DNA of 64,000 nt, taken from positions 209,001 through 273,000 of the forward strand of contig CAUJNA010003744.1 in NCBI GenBank assembly GCA_963377175.1, read 5' to 3'. Made by a program: the position numbers and the translations under genes. This stretch comes from Effrenium voratum. Taxonomy: Eukaryota; Sar; Dinophyceae; Suessiales; Symbiodiniaceae. Positions 45,303-56,017 of this stretch are shown here, one piece after another (the stretch's first letter is position 1; each line of letters starts with the position of its first letter). The notes below the pieces were generated by a model, which was not told the origin of the DNA, did not search any database, and worked only from the letters and a program-made list of their open reading frames with translations.

Positions 45303-45644
45303 GCCTTCGAGCTCGCACGAGCGGGGGCTTTTCAAAAGAAAGTGCGGCGCGGGTGGCGTGTGGTCACCGAAGCCGCCTGCCCGGGGCGGCTCGTTGTTTG
45401 TTCTCGGTGTTTTTGTACGTTTATATTTGCTCTTTCTGCGCACATTATGGTTCTGAGGCTGTTTGAGATATTTTTTGAGGAGGTGGTGGGACAAAAGGAA
45501 CAAGTGATGTGTTCTTATGCATGTTTCCGCGCAAATTTTGATGAGCTCACCTTGAACCAAGCAGGCTCACCCATGCTGAAGGTCCGTTACTTGGGGATTT
45601 GGGCTGCACTTCGTATGTTTGGGCGGCCTCAGCTCCCTGGCCAG

Positions 45645-45747
45645 GTGCACAAGAAGACCTGCAAGACTCAAGGCCGTGCGGAGGAGCCGGGGGATGGCTG
45701 TGAAAGGAAGGGCCAAACCTGAGGAGAGACAAGGCGTCCATGTGGCT
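45645..45747 (+). CDS. Exon abutting family-A element, basic peptide
   Basis: The acceptor CCTGGCCAG precedes CTRRPARLKAVRRSRGMAVK and then GRAKPEERQGVHVA, ending in phase 0 at GCT|GTGGGAA in the element terminus. It is very basic. Downstream of the element a frame with RHLRQLAPTLVYRVLIVAYM exists, but its phase does not match a simple GT-AG splice. Confidence 0.35.
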
Positions 45748-45842
45748 GTGGGAAAACAAAACAATGGTGCCATTTTGGGGTAGGCGCACCACCCATTTTA
45801 GTCGATATGTTCACTGGCGGTACGGGATTTTGACCCATGCCC
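45744..45842. mobile_element. Family A element (copy 9), TSD ATGT
   Basis: A 99-bp element with ends GGCTGTGGGAAAACAAAA and GATTTTGACCCATGCCC, flanked by ATGT (45740-45743 and 45843-45846). The interior is as in copies 5 and 8 (GGCGCACCACCCATTTTAG, GATATGTTCACTGG). Confidence 0.85.
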
Positions 45843-45846
45843 ATGT

Positions 45847-47527
45847 GAGTCTCAATGAAACCCCGGCATTTGCGGCAACTGGCTCCAACCCTCGTCTACC
45901 GGGTCTTGATTGTGGCTTACATGTTGAAACAACCATTCTTTAAGCATATTTTAAGAAAACTTTTAAGCCACAAAAAAAGGGTACCCTCAAAAGACACACC
46001 CGGGAAAACTTCCCCTAGAACATTTGATTTCATCCCCCCCCCCCCAACATCTTGGTTTGCTCAAGCTGTCTGGTTTACCGGGTTTGGGTTGGTGGGTTGC
46101 GGGGTTACCTTCCCTTCTGGCTTAAACCACCAAGGGTTCCAATCCCCTGGCACCAATCCAAACCACCTATGTCGAGTAAGGTGGTCTTTTGCGTAGGACG
46201 GCAAGCATGGTGCATTAGCAGATGCCGTGCCCTCAGCCGGCCTGGTCGACAGGTTGCTCGGACAAAGCACGCATTGAGCACGCCCATTTCACTTTGCTCG
46301 GGTTGATGCCCAGTTTGGGTAGTCATCCACTTTAGGAACCCACATGAAGGGATTTGTGCCGTGTTTCACTCTGGTGTAATCATGCTGTGGCGAGCCATCG
46401 TTGTTGTTGTTGCTGCTAAAACGCAGCAGTCTGGAACATCTAGTGGACCTTTGCCCAACGATGTTTGGCCAACCAAGCCAAACACCAAGTGGGATCACGA
46501 AGCTTTAGCTAGTTTGTTTGACACTGATTGGTTGCCCAGCAGCAAGCAGCAGATCAACAACCAGCCCAGGGTTAGGGCCAATCCGCTAGCGATACAGGGC
46601 TTGAGCTTCTGAATGATCAGAAAGATAAAAGAAGAGCTTTGCGGTGGCCCCTTTGTACTCCCGTGTCGGGTGGGTTTTCTCCCAAATTCAGCCAACAAAA
46701 AACGCCTACACTCCTGCAGCAACAGGGAACCCAACAGGCAATCCGTTTTGGAACATTTTTTTGTTGGGACCGTCCTTTTTCTTTCGCAGGGCATTACGCT
46801 TTTTGACCCGTGATAACCCATTGTCCCAAATTTCGGGGGTCTCCTATGTCAAATTATGTGACATAGAGGCCCTATCGGTATGTCAGTGGGAAACCAACAG
46901 GACGCCTTTGAAGGGATCCAGCAACTGCCTTCAGATGTCTTTGAACATGTCAACGTAGCGGGCCTTCTTGAAGGCACCTCGAATTGGGCACGGTTCCACG
47001 ATCCTACCATCGCCCACTGAGGCTGACAGCACCGCGTTGTAGTGGAGTTCTTCTCATTTTCTTTTTTTTTGGGGGGCCGATAGCCCACCCAGGTCATGGG
47101 GGTGACTTCACGTCAAAATCGAGGGTGTATAGCTAAAATGCACTGTTCAAACACGAGATTCCAGGAAGGAGCTCATGGCATTTCATTTGGTTTCACATTG
47201 CGTCCAATCTGCTGGTGTGGAGGGTATCACACTACTTACACTTCGCCATGCCAGTAACGTGAGGGAATGCAGCCTGTTGATCCCGGGAAAGTGAAGGCGA
47301 GTAAGGACAGTCCGATTCAACCACATTCAGATGCGGCCCTTTCCCTTTGATTGCGACTCGTATGGGCATGTGTATTTTGAAGTGTGCACGCCTTTTTCAG
47401 CCTGGCTTAGAGGGAATCCGGCCCACTTGAGTACGTTTGAGAGCTGCAAACACTTCAAAAGTGCAAACCTTTCAGGTCAGGCTCGGAGACTGGCACACCA
47501 GCATTGTGAATGCCTTTGCATGTCTTG

Positions 47528-47540
<13 letters not shown>
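45847..47540. other. Non-coding stretch with a family F-like repeat
   Basis: 46090-46176 carries GGTGGGTTGCGGGG and CCAATCCAAACCACC in inverted arrangement, related to family F. Otherwise no gene is supported. Confidence 0.4.
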
Positions 47541-47931
<391 letters not shown>

Positions 47932-48376
47932 ATACTGCACAGTGAAGTCTGGAGTTTGCATGGGGTCCAGCAACCCGAGCCTGAGTATGGCTTGGGCCGA
48001 GACGGGCCGAGACTAGCTCAAGGACCCTCTGCAAGGCGCTATGCCAGATGCAAATAAGTAGATGCACCCGCACGTGCAAGACAAACACCCAGCAGGCCCA
48101 GCAGTTCCAAGTCTTGCTCTGGCAAAGGGGAGATGTCGTAAGAAAGAGTGCGTGAACATTTATCCGGATGACTACCGGAATTGCCACAAGACCGCAGCAA
48201 GCAAGCTTCTCACAGTCAACCAACGGAAAGTTGCAGAAATGACAAATCCTCAGAAGCTGCGGTGGAGCAACAGGGCGAGCCGAGCACAGAATGTACACAG
48301 CGATTCGCCACTCCGCGCATCCCTAGGGTCAAGAACAATTTAGAGATTAGTTCCCATCTCTGTTCTTGCGCGAACC

Positions 48377-49117
48377 ATGGGTGCGGCATCAAGTCATGCA
48401 GGCTATGCCTGTGAACGCCATTGTCAAGCATTGTGCAGTGAACCTGTTGTGCAAGCACGGCAATGCAAGGCTCGCTTCATGAAGATGCTTGGACCCATAC
48501 CGATCAACCATGAGGCCCTATTTCAGCTTCAGGAACATGGCTTTCTGCAAACTAGGAATTGGGTTCCAGACTTCCCTTTTCACAAGCTCTTCCCGGGAGG
48601 TTCACAGGTCAACCGATATGAGTCAACGGTGGCCTATGCATATACGGTGGGCAATGTTTTTGCATATGAGGTCAATCAGCTTCTGCTCAAGGAAGACTTG
48701 GACCAGCTCTTCCACTTGTATGGGTTTGTCGTGAAATGCCTTTGGTCGTACATTCAGATGATGCAGGAGTGGTATGGCGCAGAACAGACTCTGTACCGTG
48801 GTATGCGACTGTCGGAAATTGAGCTCGGCGAGTATCGTGCTGGAGCATGCATGTCATGGTCAGCTTTTTCAAGTACATCGACCGACATGGAGCAAGCTCT
48901 TGAGTTTGCACAGGGCAGCTACGCTCAGTCACGCGGTGGGGTCCCGGTCTTGTTTGCGATCAAAACACTGACCAGAGGTGCGCCTATCATGCAGTGGTCC
49001 AAGTATCCGCATGAGAACGAGGTGTTGCTCGATCCTTTCCAGGCCTTTAAGGTGCTCAAGGTGGAGACGGTTGATTCCTTGTTCGTGATTACGCTCAGCA
49101 CAGTTGTTCTTCGCTGA
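48377..49117 (+). CDS. Arginine-type mono-ADP-ribosyltransferase (R-S-ExE)
   Basis: This 246-residue ORF shows the three hallmarks of arginine-specific ADP-ribosyltransferases: Arg141 in LYRGM, a Ser-Thr-Ser motif in FSSTSTD (166-168), and Glu213-x-Glu215 in YPHENEVLLDPF. Such enzymes move ADP-ribose from NAD+ to protein arginines. Residues 80-135 form the helical NAD-binding-fold lead-in (YESTVAYAYTVGNVFAYEV). The N-terminus MGAASS with Cys12, Cys16 and Cys20 fits N-myristoylation plus palmitoylation, so attachment to the inner face of a membrane is inferred. No signal peptide. ATG context is good (CGAACCATGG) and TGA closes at 49115-49117. It is intronless, unlike the neighbouring candidates, so it may be a retrocopy or a naturally single-exon gene. 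The family includes eukaryotic ecto-ARTs and bacterial toxins; nothing here says it is a toxin. Substrate unknown. Confidence 0.85.
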   Translation: MGAASSHAGYACERHCQALCSEPVVQARQCKARFMKMLGPIPINHEALFQLQEHGFLQTRNWVPDFPFHKLFPGGSQVNRYESTVAYAYTVGNVFAYEVNQLLLKEDLDQLFHLYGFVVKCLWSYIQMMQEWYGAEQTLYRGMRLSEIELGEYRAGACMSWSAFSSTSTDMEQALEFAQGSYAQSRGGVPVLFAIKTLTRGAPIMQWSKYPHENEVLLDPFQAFKVLKVETVDSLFVITLSTVVLR

Positions 49118-51747
49118 AGGAGGGCCTTGCTGCCTTGCCGACATGATGATCCCTCTCTTTCGTGATTTGCAACCGCCTGAAATGGCATCTTGGCAGGATT
49201 TTTGATTCTCGTGAATTAGCGCAGCTCTTGTCAGGCGGCTGACTCACAGACAAGAAAGTGCAGAACGACTTGAAACTGACTTTGTTGCAGCCTGGATTGT
49301 AGGTCATCTGAATGTACTTGATTGTGCAGTTGTCACAATTTGAGCCGGGGTTGACGTACGTCTAACTCTATGTCCACACAGATGTCGAGTCCCCATCAAT
49401 ACTCAACACATCGTCTTCTGTCTCCGCGTTCCCAGGAACTTGGGCGCTGTTTCAGAATTGTACTTGCAGCAAGTTTCAGTCCCTTTTCCACTCACTCCTG
49501 GCCCATGTACAAACCTTACAGCCATTCAGCTCAATTTGGGACCCCGCACGGTTGTGAAGTTTCCCGTGGTGCAGTTCACAGTCTAGAAGTCTGTAGGGGT
49601 CCTTCTAGCTTAGTTTGGTTGAAAAGAGTTGGTAGACCCATACATTTTTCTGAGTCCAAGCCCGACCTTTCCACCTTCTTCCCTTGGTTGACCTTTGCTT
49701 TCTCCTCCGGGGCGCTTTTGGTTGGGGGGAGAGGAGGCTTGGGGCTTTGGGCGCTCGAACCGCGCGAGCTGAGGGCGAATGGCTGCTGTGCGGCAATTAC
49801 TTCCGGCGCGGGCTCCCAAACCCGGGCTTCCAAAAGGTCTCCATCAGCCTAGTCGGGTGGTTCCAAGAGGCCCAGGCCCTTTGGGGTTGGGTTGTCTCCA
49901 GAATTGGACGGATTCCTCGACAAGGGGAGTTTTCCTTGGTTTTTCCTGACATGCCCCTGCTTTTGAAAGGACTGTTGTGTGCTCCTGTGAGTGCAGCCCC
50001 GGAGTTGCATCCCAATTTGCTAAGCCATACCTACATGCCGCAGATTGAGTTGTGTAAGTCTTGGGCCATTCTGTGCTACACGTGGCAAAGTGCCTTTGGG
50101 AGTCATAAAGCCTGGGAACCCACGACTCGACGAGTGGGGAGGATCCGTACCGATTTTGCTTGCATGGAATGTGCCCAAAGTTAGCGACCGGCTTCTTGGT
50201 TCCTGATTTTGACAGCCTATTTCTTTTTCACGCGGCTGAGCTCGCTTGTTCACGGTCCGGGCAGATTCCGCTCGCTTGCTTCACATGACAAATCTCTGTC
50301 TGCGCTATATCTCTAAGAATTCCATTCTTTCCAGGGATCCTTCTTTTCAGGAAACCATCAAACTCCCAGGGGAGACAGCCGGCTGTTGAAAAGAACGATG
50401 GTTGAAAAGAATGGACAAGGAATCAACCCCTAGATCCATTTGGAGTCCTCACACCTCCAGATACCCGCGCGGCCAGGCAGCAGTTGCAAAGAGAAGCCAG
50501 CCTGAGGCAAAACGGACTGCCCGGCTTCAGTGAGCTTCCGACTTGGGGGTCTTCCGGAAATAACCCAATTGGGGCCCTTGGTTTGCTCCGGTCCAACTTT
50601 TGAGGTCTCGGGTTTTGGGAAGTGACTGTTTCCCAACGTAACAGACATGTCGAATCATTTGCAGGGGGTCGAGTCGAAGGCCAACCCAAAGGAAACTCAA
50701 GAAGCAGGCGGTTTAAATCAAGTGATAGCGGCTGACATATGCTTGAAACAAGGGGTTGCATCCCCTTTGTCCCTGCGACCATGTCAGGTTGGGTCAAAGC
50801 TGGTTTCCGCTACTTCAAGCTATCGCTGAGAGTGACGTTGGCAAATGCTTCAAGTGGCAGCAACGGTGGCACGCAGTGTGAACCGAGCTTCGGATCTTGT
50901 TTCCCAGGCGCCCATGCAAATGTGAGAATGTTGCACGGCAGATCTGGTTTGGGGGATCTCCTTTGGAAAGTGTGCTAAGTCGGGAACTCTCTCCAGGCTT
51001 CGGGGACGCCCCCCCCCGAATGATGAGGCTTGCCTATTGGTTACTCCACCATCCACCCAATTCCGGGTGGCCACTGCCTCAATTTGTCGTGGTTTCAGCG
51101 GTCAGCAGATCCCAAGCGGGTCAGTGGAGATAGTGGAGTATAGCTCCAGCCGCGATTTTGGGTCAACTTGTTTATAACCGAGTTTGGGGTGTGAGTCATT
51201 TGCATCTGTCTCTATGGGTTGCCACCCTTCAGCTTTCCCTGAACTCAATCCCCATGAGAGGTACCATCCGGTCAATATCCAGCAGTTCAGACATCGGTTG
51301 CAACCTTTGATGTTTGCCCACATGCGGCCCTCGGCTGATGCGCAGGCCAAAAGTGTTGGTCAAGCCGATAGTGGGCCTGCAGAATGAGGCCGCCTTTTGC
51401 AAGGAGTTCGGGCGGGGTATGTTTGTTGTTTCACCCAGCCAGCCTGGGCCGTCTTGGGGTCCCTAATTTTGTGGGATGAGGACACGTTCTTTCAGGTTGC
51501 TACTTTCCATGAGTGGCACGGGGATTCCCTTACGCTGTACAGAAACATGGTTGTGGGAAATTGGGATGGGCCACTTACGATCTCACGAGAGCCCCGTGAA
51601 AGTGACAAAATGTAGGAATGGCCCGTTTCGATGTCTCAGCAAGGTCTATTTTGCACAAACCACCTGCAGAACGGTGCCGGCCTTTCCCATTTTCCACAAG
51701 CCCATGGGGCCGAGCTTTTGTGGTCGGCCGGGAGCAGCGGTGTTTTA
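49118..51747. other. Non-coding stretch with weak coding islands
   Basis: A stretch at about 49744-49820 (GARTARAEGEWLLCGNYFRR) is protein-like but borders are unclear. A family D element is at 50322-50435. No gene is called. Confidence 0.35.
50322..50435. mobile_element. Family D inverted-repeat element (copy 2)
   Basis: CATTCTTTCCAGGGATCCTT, TCAGGAAACCATC and then GATGGTTGAAAAGAATGGAC with GGAATCAACCCCTAG. The left half is nearly identical to 42134. Confidence 0.65.
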
Positions 51748-51828
51748 GCGAGCTTCCGCGGCCAGGGCAACACGTGTTACCTGAACGCCATTTTGCAGTG
51801 TCTTGTACATACACCGTTACTTTATCAG
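51748..51828 (+). CDS. Exon with ubiquitin-specific protease Cys box
   Basis: The frame ASFRGQGNTCYLNAILQCLV continues HTPLLYQ. This matches the N-terminal catalytic box of peptidase family C19 (usual form GLxNLGNTCYxNAxLQxLxxxP), with the nucleophile Cys encoded at 51775-51777 and the oxyanion Asn/Gln context preserved. Such enzymes remove ubiquitin from proteins. The start follows a TTTTAG acceptor. The frame stays open to 52059, but later residues lose C19 character, so the exon probably ends near 51828. The His and Asp boxes are not in the window; the following array at 52.02 kb would lie in the next intron, or the gene is truncated. Confidence 0.65.
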
Positions 51829-52020
51829 CCGCGCGCTCAGCTTTTTTGCCGAGGACGTAGTACAAAGGGCCCAGCTATGGACCCAGCTGGTCTTTTCTCC
51901 ACTAGCCCCCCGAACCGCTACCCTCGTGTCATGGGAGACATGGTATATATGGTACAGCGTTGCCAGCCCCCCCCCCCGCCCACCAATGCCCCCCCCCCCT
52001 GTGGTTGTGGTCCTGTGGTT

Positions 52021-52450
52021 GGGTTGTGGTGGTTTAGGGTTGGTTTAGAATTGGTTTAGGGTATATTTAGGGTGTATTTAGGGTTAGTTTAGGGTTGGTT
52101 TAGGGTTGGTTTATGTTGATTTAGGGTGGTTTAGGGTTGGTTTAGGGTTGGTTTAGGTTTACGGTTTAGGGTTTGGTTTAGGGTGTATTTAGGGTTGGTT
52201 TAGGGTTAGTTTAGGGTTGGTTTAGGGTTGGTTTAGGGTTGGCTTAGGTTTAGGGTTTATTGTTTAGGGATTGGTTTAGGGTGCATTTGGGGTTAGTTTA
52301 GGGTTGGTTTAGGGTTAGTTTACGGTTGGTTTATGTTGATTTAGGGTTGGTTTAGGTTTAGAGGTCTACGGTTTAGGGTTTGGTTTAGAGGGTATTTAGG
52401 GTTCGTTTAGGGTTAGTTTAGGGTTGGTTTATGGTTGGTTGCGGGTTGGC
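52021..52450. repeat. Interstitial TTTAGGG-like telomeric-type array
   Basis: Dominated by GGTTTAGGGTT 11-mers with TTTAGGG cores, all with the G-rich strand on plus. A higher-order period of about 100-120 bp is marked by GGTTTAGGGTGTATTTAGGG variants at 52053, 52175, 52273 and 52382. It is degenerate and internal, flanked by unique sequence, so it is not an active chromosome end. Confidence 0.9.
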
Positions 52451-52479
52451 TTGTCCTGGGGGTGGGGTTGCCGGGGTGT

Positions 52480-52600
52480 CGGGGTGCGAGTTCAGGGGGT
52501 CGGGGTGGGACCGTAGGTGACAGGATCCGGGGGCTCGGGGTCTCGGGCCGGGGGGGGGGGGTCCTGGGGGACCCATACCATATGGGGGGGGGGGGGTAGC
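52480..52600. other. G-rich stretch
   Basis: Dense GGGG runs with two long G homopolymers (52549-52560 and 52585-52596) continue the strand asymmetry of the preceding array; possible G-quadruplex-forming sequence. Confidence 0.5.
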
Positions 52601-53044
52601 AACACGGAACACGGGACCATATATGACCACCATAGCCACTGCGAGGGTACTCCATGTTAGGCCTCTGATGAGTGGTTTGGGGGGATCTGCTCTTGAGGTT
52701 TTTGAGCTAGAGCAAAGGAAAGCAAACCCACCCCAGCTCGAGGGTTTCAGAATTCGGGGAAGTGAAGCGTGCAGGTGCGTGACTTTCGTAGCGCAGAAAA
52801 TACTTGAAAGGTAGCTTGAGTAGGTAGCGCGTGCGAACAGATAGCTCTCTCAGATAGCTTACAGAAGATCAGATGGCCTGTGCGAAAAGAAAGCGTATGC
52901 AGATAGTTTGCGCGATGATAAGATGAAGAAGGGATGAACGCATGCGGGGGGGGGGGGGGAACAAAAAAAACATGCGTGGGCGTGTGGCGGGGTCTGCGTC
53001 GATGTCAGCCACCTCTGTCTCCAAGCATGTCTGGCGCGGGTGCG

Positions 53045-53335
53045 GCACGGTGTTTCGATTGCGTGGTAAGCGCAGTGCTTTCGCAAGGTCAGCTTTCGCA
53101 AGGCGAGGTACAGATTTGCGTGGCAGGCGCAGCGCTTTTGCAAGGTCAAGTGCAGATTTCGTGGCAGGCACATCACTTTTTGCAGATTTCGTGGCAGGTG
53201 CAGCACTTCCGCAAGGTCAGGTGCAGATTTCGTGCAGGAGCAGCGCTTTGGCAAGGCCGGGTGCAGATTGCGCGGCAGGCGCAGCAGTTTCGCAGGGCAG
53301 GCGCAGCAAATTGGCAGGGTCAGGTGCAGATTTCT
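53045..53335. repeat. ~40-bp minisatellite
   Basis: Recurrent GCAAGGTCAGGTGCAGATTT and CGTGGCAGGCGCAGC blocks in imperfect tandem. The frame is open through the repeat (VQISWQ, FRKVRCRF) because units are free of stops in that frame. Confidence 0.85.
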
Positions 53336-53401
53336 TTGTCTGTGAGTACGCTGACCTTCGGGTCAGCGCTATATTTTGAAGCACCTCCTCTCACTGGACT
53401 A

Positions 53402-53645
53402 TCAAAAAGAGAAAAGAAAGAGAAAGACAAAGATAAAGAGAACAATGAAGAGAAAGAAAAAGAGAAAGAGAAAGAAAAGATAAAGGAAAGAGAAAGAGAA
53501 AAGAACGAGAACGAAAAGAAAGAGAAAGAGAAAGGAGAAAGAGAAAGAGATGAGAAAAAGAAAGCGGAAACAAAGAGAAAGAAACGAGAACAGAAAGACC
53601 CTGAAAAGAGGCGAGAGAGAGAGAGAGAGGAAAAAAAAACAGAGA
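53402..53645. repeat. Polypurine (GAAA/GAGAAA)n tract
   Basis: About 240 purine-dominated bases on plus, in AAAGAGAAAG units. Lys/Glu/Arg-rich frames across it are artefacts, or at best a low-complexity charged tail. Confidence 0.95.
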
Positions 53646-53897
53646 GAACTATAGTTTGCAAATTTTCTAGAAACTTCCGACCACTTGTTTTGCCGGCTCT
53701 ATGTTAAACAGACCCATTTTGGAGAGGGTTCCCTATTCAAGTCACAAATACCTAATTTGGCCCATTTTGGCTTGACCCAGGTCTCTGTGCGAGCTGCCAT
53801 CGCAGTACCTTAAGAAAGAGGACAGGGTGAGGGGTGAGAAAGAGCGGATACGAGCCAGAAAAAGGTCTCCTTTTTCCCCAGCCAGGTTTCTCCCCAG

Positions 53898-54012
53898 ATA
53901 TTTTCTCAAGGATTATTGCTGGTTCGCTGGTAATCGGCAGCCGGGTACACTCCAGACGGCAGTGCACGTTTCTTTCCTCCACAGAGACAGATGTGTCTTG
54001 CCTGGCGCCTGA
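53898..54012 (+). CDS. Candidate terminal exon
   Basis: The acceptor GTTTCTCCCCAG precedes YFLKDYCWFAGNRQPGTLQT and then AVHVSFLHRDRCVLPGA with TGA at 54010-54012. Frame content is good, but a second frame is also open. Confidence 0.3.
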
Positions 54013-54119
54013 GGATTGGCTTGGGTGTCCTTCGGCTTTGCTTTTCACCCTTTGGTTCTTCCGATGTGTCCCCAATTTGGGGCGAAACCTCCCCCGGGTG
54101 GCCTGATTCAAAACGTCAG

Positions 54120-54191
54120 GACGGAAGACGATGGCTCGCCGAATTCCGGCAGCTCTACGAGGGCATGTGTGAGGCCGGGCTTTCGGGGTAG
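54120..54191 (+). CDS. Candidate short exon
   Basis: The acceptor AAAACGTCAG precedes DGRRWLAEFRQLYEGMCEAG and then LSG, ending at TAG (54189-54191). GTAGTT at 54188 could instead be a donor. The amphipathic helix is convincing; protein unknown. Confidence 0.4.
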   Translation, partial: DGRRWLAEFRQLYEGMCEAGLSG

Positions 54192-55012
54192 TTTGTTTTT
54201 CTTTTAGACCCGTGCCCTTTTCGGATGCCGAGCCGTCCGGAAATGGAGTTGTTAGATGTTGAAGAATGACAAGAATATCTTGGCGGATGTTGTTGATGGG
54301 GGCAGCCCCCCCCGCAAGTCACCCACCAAAAATACCAGCAACATTTCGCGAGTTGACTGGGGATGTCTCCCCTGCTTTCGTGCTTAAGACCTCAGCCTCC
54401 CAGGCGGAAGACAGGGGCAGACCAGCCACTTCCTCGAACATCGCGGAGCCAGTCCCCCAGTCCCGAGTTGCCATGCGCCTTGGTGAGGCCGCAGCGGTTT
54501 TTCGAGTTTCTTCTTGGGTAGGGCAGCTGCAAACCTCGGGTTTTGGACAAATGTGCAGGTGCTCCCCGAAAACGGTGATGACTCACAAGGAGCTTTCAGG
54601 TTTTGGGCATGGCAGCTGTGGGCGTTTGGAAGTGGAAGTTCCGAGGCGTACCATGTCCGTTTGTGTCACAACAGGAGCTCCAATAAGGGTCGATCTCCGT
54701 TTGGTTTCCGAGAAAAAGACACGAGGCGTGTGGCGTTGGCACCTTTGGCACCCAGGCTCATTACCGCGAACAAGGAGTTCTCTCGGGGCCAACAGGCGAG
54801 AGTCCAAGCCTGGGTGGCTGGAAGTTCCGGCGGGAGTGCAGATGTCCTTTCAAAAAGAAGCTGGGCGTTGCGGCAACATTTAAGACCGTCCTTTTGGGGG
54901 TCTCCCCTTTCTGGTAAAGGGACGCATTGAAATCAAAAGGGCCGAAAGGACACCAGAACCGACAGGGAACCTGGGCGGTCCCGGAAGCTTCGGTCGGCGC
55001 GTAACGGCTCAG

Positions 55013-55057
55013 CCGCAAGGCGGACGCCCACGAGGCGTTCATGTTCATCATCTCCAG
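55013..55057 (+). CDS. Candidate short exon
   Basis: The acceptor AACGGCTCAG and donor CCAG|GTGCGG bracket RKADAHEAFMFIIS. Third positions are strongly GC/C. Phase at the 3' end (2) does not fit the next candidate at 55144. Confidence 0.4.
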
Positions 55058-55143
55058 GTGCGGGTCTCAGCACGCTCAACCCTTTAAGGGGCAGTCTGCA
55101 GGCGCATGTGCGTGTGTGTGTGGTCATCTTCGACCCATCACAG

Positions 55144-55238
55144 TTGGTCAAAACGAGATTGCTTGCGTCATGTTCAAAGCGGACGTACAGATGTTTGAGG
55201 AATTGTGCGCCTGCCGGAACGAGTTGACGCATGTCTAA
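55144..55238 (+). CDS. Candidate terminal exon
   Basis: The acceptor ACCCATCACAG precedes GQNEIACVMFKADVQMFEEL and then CACRNELTHV, closing at TAA (55236-55238). Content is protein-like; family unknown. The minus strand is also open across the same interval but less protein-like. Confidence 0.4.
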
Positions 55239-55769
55239 CTGGAAGTGTTGAGATTTGTTGTAGCTATGAATGTCCAAGATAGAACCTCCCTCCAAAAGTG
55301 GGTATGGGTCAAAATAGCGGGACCCTGAAGCCTTTTGAACTTTGGGTTTTCGTTAAAGCCAAGCTCACCCACGTACACGATCCTCACAAGAGCGGCGCTT
55401 GTGACACAGTTCAAAGGGTTCCTGGCTGTGCATCCCCGATTTCGGGCGAGTGCGGCAAAGCCAGCAATTTGGCGTACCATGAAATCCGAGGGAGAGGATC
55501 TGAATCACACTCAGTCCTGTTGGCATATCTTTTTTTGAGGGGATGCGGGTTTCCTTTAAACTTTAATGTCAACTACTAAAACAAACGGTGCGCTTTAACC
55601 CCCGATGGGTTACTCTGAAGTAATATACCCATAATCCGACACCTAGAAACAATAGAATCTTCTTTTACCTACCAGAGATCGTTGATGATACAACTGCTAA
55701 ACAATTACAACCTGCACCGCAAATATGGTGGTCGCTACATGGCTCCGTTCTATTGTGGGGCTATGTATA

Positions 55770-55832
55770 CATAATATGTATATAATGTATATATATATAT
55801 ACATAGATATATATATATATATATATATATAG
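55770..55832. repeat. (TA)n microsatellite
   Basis: TATATA runs with ATGTATA variants. Confidence 0.95.
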
Positions 55833-55940
55833 TGTCGTTAAGTCATGCGCCTTTTTCACGGGGCCCGAAAACACCGAGAGAGGCCTTCGGTTCCCATCCC
55901 CCCGACTCCCGACTCCCGCCCCTCGCGCCCTTCGAGCGAG

Positions 55941-56017
55941 GCTGTTGGACGCGTGCCTCGTGGTGGGCGACGGCAACGGCGCCTCCCCGGCGGGCGCCAG
56001 CTACGCCGTGCGGGAGA
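55941..56017 (+). CDS. Candidate exon
   Basis: After TTCGAGCGAG the frame reads LLDACLVVGDGNGASPAGAS and then YAVRE, to GAGA|GTCGAA. Codons are almost all G/C-ending, a strong contrast with flanks. A Gly/Asn-rich loop after a hydrophobic strand (LVVGDGNG) is visible but not assignable. Confidence 0.45.

Noticed and set aside
52021..52450. Active telomere
   Set aside because: The array is internal, degenerate and followed by 11 kb of other sequence.
52934..53707. 257-codon frame with a Lys/Glu-rich tail
   Set aside because: The first half is a minisatellite and the second half a polypurine tract; no unique coding segment remains.
53757..53780. Partial match to the dinoflagellate spliced leader (CCATTTTGGCT)
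   Set aside because: Only 11 consecutive bases fit, the 3' end (CAAG) is changed to TGAC, and similar CCATTTTGG words occur in several repeat elements by shared sequence.
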